Assembly (NCBI GenBank): GCA_021732485.1
Contig: JAKFUV010000003.1
Coordinates: 62,001-126,000 of the forward strand
Direction: 5' to 3'
Length of the DNA: 64,000 bases
Origin: Hyphomicrobium sp.
Lineage (GTDB): Bacteria; Pseudomonadota; Alphaproteobacteria; Rhizobiales; Hyphomicrobiaceae
The notes beneath the pieces are model-generated. The model did not search any database. It saw only the letters and a list, made by a program, of their open reading frames with translations, and had not been told where the DNA came from. Positions 55,431 through 64,000 of this stretch are shown here, piece after piece; position 1 is the stretch's first letter, and every line of letters starts with the position of its first letter. The translations under genes and the position numbers were made by a program.

Positions 55431-56357
55431 ATGTATGTTTATTTGCCGATCGCAGAGTTGCCGGTTCAGGTGCCGTTGTTTCTCGCGCTCGGCTGCATGG
55501 TGGGATTTCTGTCCGGATTGTTTGGGGTCGGCGGCGGCTTCCTTCTGACGCCGCTGATGATTTTTCTTGGCATACCGCCAGCCGTTGCCGTTGGCACGAG
55601 CGCCGCCCACATTGTTGCAACGTCAGTTTCAGGCGCCGTAACGCAATACCGCCGCAACAACGTCGATCTCAAGATGGGCGGCGTGATGCTGGCGGGTGGC
55701 GCTATCGGAACGGTGATCGGTGTTGAAGCCGTTAGGCTGCTGCGCAAGGCTGGATTGTTCGACGTCACAGTGTCTCTGACGTACGTAATTTTTCTCGGGG
55801 TCGTCGGCACCTTGATGCTGATCGAGAGCATCAACACTTGGCGGCATGCCCAATCGACGGGCGGAAAAAAGCGCAAGAAATCCGGCCAGCACAGCTTCAT
55901 TGACGGTCTCCCGCTGAAGATGCGTTTTCAGCGGTCGAAGCTTTACATGAGCGCCATTCCACCGGCGATCATCGGCATGTTCGTTGGGTTTATGGCGGCC
56001 ATTATGGGCGTTGGCGGTGGATTTTTCATCATTCCGGCGATGATCTATTTGTTGCGCATGCCGACAGCAGTCGTGGTCGGCACCTCGTTGTTCCAAATCC
56101 TGTTTGTGGCTGTGCTCGCTACGATACTGCAGGCCGTCCAAAACAAGAGCGTTGATATCATTCTGGCGGCATTGCTGATCACGGGAGGAGTGGTCGGCGC
56201 GCAGATCGGCGCGATGTCAGCAAGAAAATTTAAGGGCGAAGAGTTGCGCGGCCTGCTGGCCGCACTCGTGCTGATGGTTGCGCTTCGCGTGGCCTATGAT
56301 CTCGTCGTGACGCCGACCGAGCTTTTCAACTTCGGTCCATTGCAGGTGTCCAAATGA
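55431..56357 (+). CDS. sulfite exporter TauE/SafE family protein
   Basis: A 308-residue membrane protein of the TauE/SafE family. Two repeated halves each carry the GVGGGF(L/F) motif (FGVGGGFLLTP and MGVGGGFFIIPAM) and about four helices, with a central loop rich in basic residues. The family exports sulfite, sulfoacetate or other organic anions. It overlaps the TIGR02186 gene by four bases, and that pairing is common. ATG 55431 gives the family start. Confidence 0.92.
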   Translation: MYVYLPIAELPVQVPLFLALGCMVGFLSGLFGVGGGFLLTPLMIFLGIPPAVAVGTSAAHIVATSVSGAVTQYRRNNVDLKMGGVMLAGGAIGTVIGVEAVRLLRKAGLFDVTVSLTYVIFLGVVGTLMLIESINTWRHAQSTGGKKRKKSGQHSFIDGLPLKMRFQRSKLYMSAIPPAIIGMFVGFMAAIMGVGGGFFIIPAMIYLLRMPTAVVVGTSLFQILFVAVLATILQAVQNKSVDIILAALLITGGVVGAQIGAMSARKFKGEELRGLLAALVLMVALRVAYDLVVTPTELFNFGPLQVSK

Positions 56358-57178
56358 GGGCCTGGAAATTCTGTCTGAGGTTGTCACTCGTCATATGGCT
56401 CGGCATCGTCGCCGAACAACACGCGGCAAAAGCTGGCGGCGCTGCGACATCACCGCTGCCAGAAGCCATCGAAGCTGATGTCTCGGCGCGAAATGTCTCG
56501 GTGCAGGCTGACTTCACAGGCACCGAAATTGTCGTTTTCGGAACCGTCGAAAACAGCCGCCAGCCCAGTGCGGAAGCCGGCACTTACGACATTATTATCG
56601 TCGTCGAGGGAACTTCCATTCCCCACGTCGTACGCCGAAAATCCAATCTTGGTGGTTTGTGGATGAATACGGCGTCTGTCCGCTTCGCTTCGTTGCCGAG
56701 CTACTATGCGATTGCATCGACGCGACCGATCCAGGACATCGCCGAACCGCCGATACTCACTCAAAACCAGATCGGTTTCGAACATGTGCGCATGGTGAAG
56801 TCAGGCAGCGGACGGACGCAGATCACGGATGCTGAGGACCTCGCGGAATTCCGTGACGCCGTTGTCCGGCTCAAAAAACGCGACGGCCTTTACATCCAGT
56901 CGGACTACGCCGTCGCATTCGTTGGCCGAAGTTTGTTTCGCACCACGATTAAAGTTCCACCCAACGTGCCGATCGGTGTCTTAAACGCGAAAGTTTATCT
57001 GTTTCGCGAGGGAATGCTGCTTGGCGAATACAAAAGCGAAGTGACATTAGCTCGAGCGGGAATTGAGCGCTTTCTGTATGATGTCGCCTATCGCCATGGC
57101 TTACTTTACAGTCTCGGCGTTGTTTTCTTTGCCGTGGCCGCAGGATTGGCGTCTGCTTTTGCGTTCCGTCGGGAATGA
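56354..57178 (+). CDS. TIGR02186 family membrane-anchored protein
   Basis: 274 residues: a signal peptide (CLRLSLVIWLGIVAEQHAAKA), an Ig-like periplasmic body with VQADFTGTEIVVFGTVEN and DIIIVVEG, and a C-terminal transmembrane helix (LLYSLGVVFFAVAAGLASAFAF). This family is commonly paired with TauE/SafE exporters, as here, where the start overlaps the exporter stop (ATGA). It may help the exporter at the periplasmic face; this is inference from gene pairing. Confidence 0.9.
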   Translation: MRAWKFCLRLSLVIWLGIVAEQHAAKAGGAATSPLPEAIEADVSARNVSVQADFTGTEIVVFGTVENSRQPSAEAGTYDIIIVVEGTSIPHVVRRKSNLGGLWMNTASVRFASLPSYYAIASTRPIQDIAEPPILTQNQIGFEHVRMVKSGSGRTQITDAEDLAEFRDAVVRLKKRDGLYIQSDYAVAFVGRSLFRTTIKVPPNVPIGVLNAKVYLFREGMLLGEYKSEVTLARAGIERFLYDVAYRHGLLYSLGVVFFAVAAGLASAFAFRRE

Positions 57179-57204
57179 CAGGCACGCGGCCATTGCTGGT
57201 TGTA

Positions 57205-57927
57205 TCAATCGTCGCAGAGGAGACGTGATGCAACAGGATACAAGCCTTCTTGACCCAACATCCACACAGCAATTCCGTCAGATCCGAAGAGCGGTTGAAA
57301 CGCCTCATCAAGAACATTGAGGCCGCCGGTAAATGATCCGAATGCCGGCACGACGAGCCGTAGTCCGTTGCCGACGAAGCACGGCCGTCGCAACACCGTG
57401 CCATTCATTTTCAAGCGTGCTGCCGGGTGCAGATGCGCGGCGATTTCATGGGTCACGGCACCAAGCGCCGGTTCATGCCGGAAGGTGATGCCTTCGACAG
57501 TCAGATCGTTTAGCACGACGCCGCCTAGACGCTCGTCGACAACCTTGTCATGGTTGCCGGTGATCCAGATCCAATCGCGATCTTCCTGCAATATCCGCAG
57601 ACCCGCGAGGTCGCGCGCGTTCATGCGTTCACCAGCACGCACGTCATGCAAACTGTCGCCCAGAGCGATGACGGTCTCAACATCGTACGTATCAATTGCG
57701 CGGGCAAGTTTTGCGAGCGTCTCTCGCGTATCGTAAGGCGGTAGCATCTGACCGCGTGCAGCGAAGGCCGACCCCTTCTCGAAATGGAGATCGGCGACGA
57801 TCAGTGCGCGCTCGGCAGGCCAGTAAAGTGCGCCTGACTTGTGCGCGCGAAATGCTTTGCCGCAGATCGATACCGGCTGGTCGGCGAAATCATCGAGGCC
57901 CAATCGCTCCGGCTTCAGCCCTGCCAT
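57205..57927 (-). CDS. pdeM: ligase-associated DNA damage response phosphoesterase PdeM
   Basis: A 240-residue calcineurin-like metallophosphoesterase. The metal motifs are VADLHFEKG, ALGDSLHD, TGNHDK and the His pair in HEPALG and HLHP. PdeM is usually encoded with an Lhr-like helicase, an ATP-dependent ligase and a metallo-beta-lactamase exonuclease as a DNA damage set. Here only the helicase is adjacent, its stop one base before this ATG. Neither ligase nor exonuclease is in the window. Confidence 0.92.
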   Translation of the reverse strand: MAGLKPERLGLDDFADQPVSICGKAFRAHKSGALYWPAERALIVADLHFEKGSAFAARGQMLPPYDTRETLAKLARAIDTYDVETVIALGDSLHDVRAGERMNARDLAGLRILQEDRDWIWITGNHDKVVDERLGGVVLNDLTVEGITFRHEPALGAVTHEIAAHLHPAARLKMNGTVLRRPCFVGNGLRLVVPAFGSFTGGLNVLDEAFQPLFGSDGIAVWMLGQEGLYPVASRLLCDD

Positions 57928-57928
57928 A

Positions 57929-60511
57929 TCAAATTTCCCCCATTGCTTCGCGGATCAGCGCGTCAGCTGCATCCCGCAACAATGCATCTTGCGCCTGGCC
58001 ATACACCTGCTCCTTGCCTATTTCGAGCAGAACGGGGACCGATAGCGGCGACACGCGAGTCAATGCTTGATGGCTGATTCGTCCTTTGATGCGCGCAAGA
58101 AATTCACTGAGGCGCGCGATATCCAGCAATCCTGATGCTGCATCGGCCCATGACGCCTCCAGCAGCAGGTGTTCCGGATCGTGGCGGCGCAGCACGTCAT
58201 AGATGAGATCGGTCGACATGGTCACTTGGCGGCCCGACTTTTCTTTGCCGGGATGGCGCCGCTCGATCAAGCCTGCAATGACGGCCGCGTGTCGGAACGT
58301 CCGCTTCATCAGGCTGCTTTCCGCCAGCCAAGCATCGAGGTCGTCGCCGAGCATGTCCTGTTCAAATAGATCGGCAAGAGACAACCGACCGTTAGCAATC
58401 ATCTCCGACATGTCGCCGTGCCCCCAAATCGACAGCGCATAGTCGTTGGCAACGAACCCCAAAGGCTTCGCACCGGCACGGTCGAGGCGCCGCGTCAGCA
58501 GCATGCCGAGTGTTTGATGCGCCAGCCGGCCCTCGAACGGATAGGCGACCAGATAATGCCGGCTGTTTCTGGGAAATGTCTCAACGAGAACTTCATTTGC
58601 CTCGGGAATAACGGATCGATGCGCTTGCAAACGCAGCCATTCTGCGACCGGTTCAGGCAGTGCGGACCACGACGACGTGTCAGCTAACATCCCCCGCACG
58701 CGAGCGGCCAAGTGGGTGGACATCGGGAAGCGTCCGCCGCCATAGCTGGGGATCATGGGATCGCTGGCTGAGGCCCGTGACACGAATACTTCGGTGTCCC
58801 GTAGGCCCTCAAAACGAAGGATTTCACCGGCGAAGACGAACGTCGCGCGCGGTGTCAGCTGCTCGACAAAATATTCGTCAATGTCGCCAAGTGGGCGTCC
58901 ACCCTGCAATGCTGCGCGAGTGCGCTTGCCGGATATGAGGCGAACTTTCAGCAGTGGCGTATCGACGATGGTGCCGACGTTGAGCCGATATTGCTGAACG
59001 ATGCGAGCATTCGAGACCCTCAGTCGACCATCGTCAGTGGGTCTAAGTTTGGCAAATCGATCATATGCGCGCAGTGCGTAGCCGCCGGTCGCGACAAAAT
59101 CGACGGCGCGGTCAAATTGCAATCGGGTCAACTCGCTATAGGGGATCGCCGAGCGAACTTCAGCGAACAATTCGTCGGGCGAAAACGGCGCCGCGCAAGC
59201 CATGCCGAGAATATGCTGTGCGAGCACGTCGAGTGCACCGGATCGGCTGAGAAATGCGTCCTGTGAACCAGCCTCGGCGGCGTCGAGGGCCGCGCGACAT
59301 TCAAGCACCTCGAAGCGATTGCCGGGCACGAGCACAGCGCGCGACGCTTCGTTCAATCGGTGATTAGATCGGCCAATGCGCTGTAACAGCCGGCTGGCGC
59401 CCTTCGGAGCGCCAATGTTGATGACGATGTCGACGTCGCCCCAATCGATGCCAAGATCGAGCGTGGACGTGGCAACAACGGCGCGTAGGCTCCCGTCAGC
59501 CATCGCAGCTTCGACTTTTTTTCGCCGCTGTGCGTCAAGTGACCCGTGGTGCAGGCCGATCGGCAAATTGTCGTCGTTGCCGCGCCATAGTTCTTGAAAC
59601 ACGTACTCCGCTTGCATTCGCGTGTTGACGAAAACAATGGCGAGCTTGTGAGATCGGATGACATCGTAGATTTCCCGCATCGCGTAGCGCGCCGTGTGTC
59701 CCGACCAAGGCACTGCGGTATCAGCTTTGAGAATGCGGATGTCCGGCTGCGCGCCGCCGCTAACGGTAACGAGATGAGCGAGATCGATATGCGTGTCGGG
59801 CTGCGGCTGTGCCACGAGATATGCCCGCAATTCGCTTGGGCGTGCGACGGTCGCCGAAAGACCTATAGTCATGACGCCGTTGGCGAGTGTCCGCAGACGC
59901 GCGACGTCGAGCGCAAGCAAGTCGCCGCGCTTCGAAGCTGCGAGCGCATGTAATTCGTCGAGAATGATCGTCTCGAGATCAGCAAACAGAAAGGCTGCAT
60001 CGGGGTGGCTGAGGAGCAGTGCCACTTGCTCGGGTGTTGTCAAAAGGATCTGCGGCGGATGCGTTCGCTGCCGTTGTCGTCGCGCGGCGCTGGTATCGCC
60101 CGAACGAGTTTCCGTGCGGATTTTCAAGCCCATTTCGGTGATCGGGGTCACAAGATTGCGAGCCACATCGGCCGCGAGTGCCTTGAGAGGCGAAATGTAA
60201 AGGACCCGAAGACCAGCGCCGCGTTTTTGAAGTTTAGACCCCGATAGTGAAATCAAACTCGGCAAAAACCCGGCGAGCGTTTTGCCTGCACCTGTTGGCG
60301 CCACGAGAAGTGTCGATTGCCGGTCTTTAGCAGCGTCCAGCAATGCCACCTGATGCGGGCGAAGCTCCCAGCCTTTGCGGTGAAACCAGTCTGCAATCAC
60401 CGGCGGCACCAACAGTGCTTCAGTTGCACGTTCGGCATCTCGCGAATGAGCTGCGGATTTCCGACGTCGCGACGTTTGCCGTGCTTCTGCCATGCCGGAA
60501 TGTACGCTCAA
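57929..60511 (-). CDS. ligase-associated DNA damage response DEXH helicase (Lhr-like)
   Basis: An 860-residue superfamily 2 helicase. Walker A is APTGAGKT (residues 71-78), motif II DELHAL (about 185), and motif VI is in QRIGRSNHR. The long C-terminal part contains the winged-helix and beta-sheet bundle of Lhr-type helicases. It unwinds DNA, probably with PdeM on damaged ends. The frame is intact and of family length. A small membrane protein gene starts 99 bases away in the other direction. Confidence 0.93.
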   Translation of the reverse strand: MSVHSGMAEARQTSRRRKSAAHSRDAERATEALLVPPVIADWFHRKGWELRPHQVALLDAAKDRQSTLLVAPTGAGKTLAGFLPSLISLSGSKLQKRGAGLRVLYISPLKALAADVARNLVTPITEMGLKIRTETRSGDTSAARRQRQRTHPPQILLTTPEQVALLLSHPDAAFLFADLETIILDELHALAASKRGDLLALDVARLRTLANGVMTIGLSATVARPSELRAYLVAQPQPDTHIDLAHLVTVSGGAQPDIRILKADTAVPWSGHTARYAMREIYDVIRSHKLAIVFVNTRMQAEYVFQELWRGNDDNLPIGLHHGSLDAQRRKKVEAAMADGSLRAVVATSTLDLGIDWGDVDIVINIGAPKGASRLLQRIGRSNHRLNEASRAVLVPGNRFEVLECRAALDAAEAGSQDAFLSRSGALDVLAQHILGMACAAPFSPDELFAEVRSAIPYSELTRLQFDRAVDFVATGGYALRAYDRFAKLRPTDDGRLRVSNARIVQQYRLNVGTIVDTPLLKVRLISGKRTRAALQGGRPLGDIDEYFVEQLTPRATFVFAGEILRFEGLRDTEVFVSRASASDPMIPSYGGGRFPMSTHLAARVRGMLADTSSWSALPEPVAEWLRLQAHRSVIPEANEVLVETFPRNSRHYLVAYPFEGRLAHQTLGMLLTRRLDRAGAKPLGFVANDYALSIWGHGDMSEMIANGRLSLADLFEQDMLGDDLDAWLAESSLMKRTFRHAAVIAGLIERRHPGKEKSGRQVTMSTDLIYDVLRRHDPEHLLLEASWADAASGLLDIARLSEFLARIKGRISHQALTRVSPLSVPVLLEIGKEQVYGQAQDALLRDAADALIREAMGEI

Positions 60512-60610
60512 GCTCAGTGTTTGGCTCGCCTATTGCCGGCAGTCCGTGCTAGGCGAGCGACATCGCCGACGAAAAAGTCCGTATCGTGTTGCAAAGAATG
60601 GGTTGGAGAC

Positions 60611-60883
60611 ATGAACTTAAGGGATTTTCTGGGTGGGCACCCTGTCGCGGTGGCAATCCGACTTGCGATCGTTTCGATTCTGGTCGGTTTGGTTCTCTCC
60701 GTCTTCGGAATTACGCCGCGCAACTTTTTTTACGTTGTCGATAATTTCGCGCGCTCCATTTACGATATGGGCTTCGATGCCGTGGTCTGGATCATCGAAT
60801 ATTTGGCTCTCGGTGCAATGCTGGTCGTGCCGATCTGGCTGGTAGTGCGCGTTCTGCGGAGTGGGCGAGCTTCATCGGAATGA
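60611..60883 (+). CDS. small membrane protein, DUF6460-type
   Basis: A 90-residue protein from ATG 60611 with two helices (about residues 15-35 and 58-82). The motif RDFLGGHPVAVAIRLAIVS followed by VGLVLSVFGI and later RSIYDMGFDAVVW is the pattern I associate with DUF6460 proteins of this order. No function is known. It runs toward pyrD and ends 18 bases before that gene's stop. Confidence 0.8.
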   Translation: MNLRDFLGGHPVAVAIRLAIVSILVGLVLSVFGITPRNFFYVVDNFARSIYDMGFDAVVWIIEYLALGAMLVVPIWLVVRVLRSGRASSE

Positions 60884-60901
60884 CCCAGTCCGCGGCCCGA
60901 T

Positions 60902-62002
60902 CTAGACCAACGGCCGAGTGGCCCACGCCGAGGCGTTCCGTCCGGTTATGGCGCCGAGATGACTGACGCCTGCGCGGCGAACGCTGACGGTTAGATGCTT
61001 CTTGATCCGGGCAATCAACCCCGGGCCCTCATAGATCAGCCCGGTATAAATTTGCAGCAGCGAAGCGCCGGCTTCGATTTTGGCCAAGGCGGTTTCAGGG
61101 CTGTCGATGCCACCGATTCCGATAATCGGAATTTCGCCGTTTGTTTGCCGGTAGATGCGCGCCAGCATGGCGGTTGAACGGGTGAAAAGTGGACGCCCGG
61201 ATAGCCCGCCGTGCTCGTGGGCGCCGCGACTGGTCAAGCCATCTCGGCCGAGTGTCGTGTTTGAGACCGCGATCGCATCGACGTGATGAGCCCGAAGTTG
61301 GGCACAGACCGGAGCGATGTCATCTTCAGCAATGTCGGGCGCAATCTTGACAACGATCGGGCGGCGTGGCGCTCCGCTGGCAACCAGCTTGGATCGGGTG
61401 GCCATGATCTGGCCAAGCAGCTCGTCGAGGGCGGCCGGCGCTTGAAGATCGCGGAGCCCGGGGGTGTTCGGGGATGAAATATTGACGGTGAAATAGCTCG
61501 CGACCGCGTTGAACGCTTCCAGCCCTTTGACGTAATCGGCACCACGGTCGGCGCTATCTTTGTTGGCGCCGATGTTGACGCCAACAATGCCGCCGCGGCT
61601 CTGACGCGCACTCAGCTTGGCAAGGGCTGAGGCGTGGCCGTTGTTGTTGAAGCCGAGCCGGTTGATCAGGCCGTGCTCGGCCACGAGGCGAAAGACGCGA
61701 GGCTTCGGATTTCCATCCTGCGGCCGAGGCGTGACGGTCCCTATTTCTGCGAACCCACAGCCGAGACCAAGCACCGCATCGGGTACGCGCGCATCCTTGT
61801 CGTACCCTGCAGCAATGCCGAGCGGGTTTGAGAACGACAGACCCATCACGAGCTGGGACAGGCATGGATCGTCGATACCGAGCTGGCGAGGGTAAAGACC
61901 AGCTTCGAGGGCTCGTAGCGTTGCTTCGTGAGCATCTTCCGGCTGCATGGCGAACAACGCCGGCCGGGCGAGAAAATAGAGGCCGTTCAACATAGATGCC
62001 AT
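60902..62002 (-). CDS. pyrD: dihydroorotate dehydrogenase (quinone), class 2
   Basis: Oxidises dihydroorotate to orotate with electrons passed to quinone, the fourth pyrimidine step. The 366-residue protein is the membrane-bound class 2 form: an N-terminal amphipathic region (LNGLYFLARPALFAMQPEDAH), FMN motifs NPLGIAAGYDKD and GFAEIGTVTP, the catalytic Ser in NISSPNTPGLRDLQ, and GIGGIDS and GLIYEGP. ATG 62002 or 61993 are both possible. The start overlaps the end of DUF952 by 16 bases. The longer frame from 62056 is not needed. Confidence 0.95.
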   Translation of the reverse strand: MASMLNGLYFLARPALFAMQPEDAHEATLRALEAGLYPRQLGIDDPCLSQLVMGLSFSNPLGIAAGYDKDARVPDAVLGLGCGFAEIGTVTPRPQDGNPKPRVFRLVAEHGLINRLGFNNNGHASALAKLSARQSRGGIVGVNIGANKDSADRGADYVKGLEAFNAVASYFTVNISSPNTPGLRDLQAPAALDELLGQIMATRSKLVASGAPRRPIVVKIAPDIAEDDIAPVCAQLRAHHVDAIAVSNTTLGRDGLTSRGAHEHGGLSGRPLFTRSTAMLARIYRQTNGEIPIIGIGGIDSPETALAKIEAGASLLQIYTGLIYEGPGLIARIKKHLTVSVRRAGVSHLGAITGRNASAWATRPLV

Positions 62003-62391
62003 GCTGGGTCGCAGGAGGGGTTGCCTTGAGCCGTCATCGGCAAGCGTTTCTGCCACAAAGCGGCAGCCGTTGGCAGGGGCCCATAAAAATGCGGGAACAT
62101 CGCACCACTGCGGGATGCCTCGAAACGAAGAGCAGCACCAAGGGCGGCCGCATCGAATGCGACGAGCAAAAGGTCTGATGCGCCGGCGAAATGATGTTCG
62201 AGTGTGCTCGCCACTTGATCGGCTGTGGAGAGATGGATGAAGCCATCGCGGCGATCATCCGCCGAGCCGGCGAACATGCCCGCCGCCTGCGCGGCACACC
62301 AGTCGCTGTGCCGGACGATCTTGTAAACATAAGCACGCCTGGTGCTGCGATCGGCTGACACACTTGAGCCCTTGTTCACTTTTGGAATCAT
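61987..62391 (-). CDS. DUF952 domain protein
   Basis: A 134-residue protein from ATG 62391. It has the DUF952 blocks YVYKIVRHSDW, GSADDRRDGFIHLSTADQV and LEHHFAG, and the closing PHFYGPLP. Family function is not established; a glutathione-S-transferase-like or small-molecule binding role has been proposed. The open frame upstream of 62391 is not family-like. It overlaps the pyrD start and is divergent from the DUF262 gene. Confidence 0.88.
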   Translation of the reverse strand: MIPKVNKGSSVSADRSTRRAYVYKIVRHSDWCAAQAAGMFAGSADDRRDGFIHLSTADQVASTLEHHFAGASDLLLVAFDAAALGAALRFEASRSGAMFPHFYGPLPTAAALWQKRLPMTAQGNPSCDPAWHLC

Positions 62392-62619
62392 CGCTTTGCT
62401 AGTGCCGTCAGTCGCCACATCTTCACTACACGGTTCAATTAGCGTTGCCGTGGCAAAACCGCTCGTCACATCGCGTCGCACAAGCGGCCAAAATAAATAG
62501 CCGTTCGCCTCAGATTTGAGCACAAGGCCGGTGTGCGCCATGCTATGCTTAACGGTCATCGATTGCGATGCCTGCGATACGAAGAATGTTCGGAAAAAAT
62601 CCTTGGAGAGCGATGTCTC

Positions 62620-64000
62620 GTGCTACCGGCTGCGTCATTGACAATCTCGAGTCTCTTGTCGACCCCATTTCTGTTGAACGTGCCGGTGTATCAGCGGCCT
62701 TTCTCGTGGGGTGGCGATCAGGCCGAGCAGCTTTTTGACGACTTGCTGGAAGCTATGACCCTCGACGCCGAAAGTTCAACTGATCCAGGATACTTCATCG
62801 GTACAATCCTGCTGATGGACGGGTCAGGTCTGGAACTCAAGCGAATTACGTCCAAAATTCCGACGCGCGAATTCGACATCGTGGACGGTCAGCAACGCCT
62901 CGTCTCGTTGATGACATTATTTGCGGTTTTGCGCGACTTCGAAACCAATCCGCGACGACCGCTCGCGCGCCGAGCCCAGTCGATGCTGGTGGCCCAAATG
63001 GGAAGCCGTTTTTTTCGCACCGAGCGGTACCGGCTTCATGCCCAAGGCCAAGATAGGGAGATCCTTGAAGAGTACATTCTCAAAGTCGGCGGGACACAAA
63101 GCAATCCGATTTTGACGGATCCTGTTAGCAATCCATCAACGCTCCTGGCTGTTCGCGATAAGCTGAAAGCCTTAGTCAGCGGGCTCGCCGAAGATGAGCG
63201 CGAGCGCTTATTCGCCTACGCGGCTGATAAAGTTCATGTCGTCGTCATCGCCAGCAGCGACATTGATCGCGCCCATCGGCTGTTCATCGTTTTGAACGAG
63301 CGCGGCAAGAAACTTCAGCGCAATGACATTCTAAAAGCCGATGTTCTGAGCCGCATGCCTGAGGTCGACGTTGAGTGGGCGTCGCAAAAATGGGACGAAG
63401 TCGGCCAAATGCTCGGTCCGGATTTCGAGCACTTCTTCACGCACGTTCGTGCCATCTATGGCAACACTAGGCCACAAATTGTTTCCGGCGTTCGGGCCGT
63501 GGTCCGCCAAGCCGGCGGTGCGGAAGCGTTTTTTAAGTCGGTGTTCGTTCCGCTGGCTCAATCATACGCCGTCATTCGTCAACGTCGCGCGATTGCTATT
63601 ACTCCAGCGATCGCGAGGCATCTTCATTATTTGAATCGCATGGCCGATGGCGATTGGGCACCGGCTGCGATGTTGGTGATGAAAGATTTGGAACGCGACC
63701 CGATCCGCGTCGCAGCACTACTCGGCGAAATTGAGCGATTTGCGCTTCTCATGCGGTTGCTGTGCGCTGGTACCGGCAAACGGGTCCGCCGCTTTAGCGA
63801 CATCATTGCGGCGCTGCGATCCGATACAAATGTCAATGCATCGCATCCGGTATTTCAGTTAACCCGCGAGGAGACACGAAGTATCGCGTTTCATCTCAAA
63901 GATCTCCACAAACGAAATCCCAAAGCATGCAAGCTGCTGCTGCTGCGATTGAGTGATGAGATCAGCGGCGACATTTCGAATGTCAACCCTGACGACTACA
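62620..64000 (+). CDS. DUF262 (DGQQR) domain protein, runs past the window edge
   Basis: A frame open to base 64000, at least 460 residues with no stop, so the gene is cut by the window. The start is GTG 62620 with GGAGAG upstream. The DUF262 signature is complete: VPVYQRPFSW (residues 21-30), the catalytic-like DIVDGQQRLVSL (DGQQR at 89-93) and LNERGKKLQRNDILKADVL. The family is the ParB/Srx-related nuclease-like domain of GmrS-type systems, often with a C-terminal HNH (DUF1524) domain that may lie beyond the window. GmrSD-type proteins attack modified phage DNA. Nothing here shows a partner. Confidence 0.85.
   Translation, partial: MLPAASLTISSLLSTPFLLNVPVYQRPFSWGGDQAEQLFDDLLEAMTLDAESSTDPGYFIGTILLMDGSGLELKRITSKIPTREFDIVDGQQRLVSLMTLFAVLRDFETNPRRPLARRAQSMLVAQMGSRFFRTERYRLHAQGQDREILEEYILKVGGTQSNPILTDPVSNPSTLLAVRDKLKALVSGLAEDERERLFAYAADKVHVVVIASSDIDRAHRLFIVLNERGKKLQRNDILKADVLSRMPEVDVEWASQKWDEVGQMLGPDFEHFFTHVRAIYGNTRPQIVSGVRAVVRQAGGAEAFFKSVFVPLAQSYAVIRQRRAIAITPAIARHLHYLNRMADGDWAPAAMLVMKDLERDPIRVAALLGEIERFALLMRLLCAGTGKRVRRFSDIIAALRSDTNVNASHPVFQLTREETRSIAFHLKDLHKRNPKACKLLLLRLSDEISGDISNVNPDDY

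Noticed and set aside
62392-62559. 56-residue N-terminal extension of DUF952
   Set aside because: Not family-like, and a good ATG follows at 62391.

Overview
This window is about 64 kb of chromosome from an alphaproteobacterium, almost certainly of the order Hyphomicrobiales (Rhizobiales). The main evidence is gene order. The runs rpsA-sppA-ihfB-lapA domain-trpF-trpB-trpA-accD-folC, trxA-addA-addB-nucleotidyltransferase-tsaE/kinase-divL-like-ahcY, and ptsH-EIIA-hprK-chvG-chvI with divergent pckA are typical of that order. The short HPr kinase, ChvG/ChvI, the alpha-type AddB and the cysteine-poor AccD agree. The genus cannot be fixed from the sequence. I see no insertion sequence, prophage, CRISPR array or rRNA operon. 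One tRNA gene, tRNA-Gly(CCC), is present.

Layout: 1-9146 (+) holds the 3' part of rpsA, sppA, ihfB, a LapA-domain membrane protein, late tryptophan synthesis (trpF, trpB, trpA), accD and folC. 9358-12046 (+) is an aldehyde dehydrogenase / DUF779 / isochorismatase-like block sitting between folC and trxA. 12133-25797 (-) is a long co-directional block: thioredoxin, AddAB recombination nuclease, a sugar-1-phosphate nucleotidyltransferase, a TsaE-sugar kinase fusion, a DivL-like kinase whose phospho-acceptor histidine is tyrosine, and ahcY. 26228-27730 (+) is a TadG-like von Willebrand factor protein with a CtrA-box match upstream. 27830-31833 (-) is the regulatory PTS (HPr, EIIA, HPr kinase) joined to ChvG/ChvI, with pckA divergent at 32303. 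34721-38971 holds pyrE, a GT39 glycosyltransferase, a thioredoxin-fold protein with a histidine-rich tail, and a HAD phosphatase.

39115-47721 is the most accessory-looking part. It contains a possible small RNA, a small secreted protein whose 3' end has been tandemly duplicated, a DCC-family thiol protein, a GH3 hexosaminidase, a lone periplasmic binding protein, a GT2 synthase, an arsenosugar-type ArsM methyltransferase, tRNA-Gly, a radical SAM enzyme with a cysteine-rich tail, and mscL. 48120-50229 is a two-subunit sodium/solute symporter, followed by proline iminopeptidase, an envelope-polarity candidate (coiled coil, one membrane segment, Sel1 repeats) and a TauE/SafE exporter with its TIGR02186 partner. 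57205-62391 holds the PdeM nuclease/phosphoesterase with its Lhr-like helicase, pyrD and DUF952. The window ends inside a DUF262 (DGQQR) gene that may open a defence locus.

Themes that link genes: cell-cycle/polarity control (DivL-like kinase, CtrA-box matches before the TadG-like and PodJ-like genes), envelope recycling (TsaE-kinase fusion, nucleotidyltransferase, NagZ), carbon/acid signalling (PTS, ChvGI, pckA), and an arsenic or unknown radical SAM pathway around tRNA-Gly.
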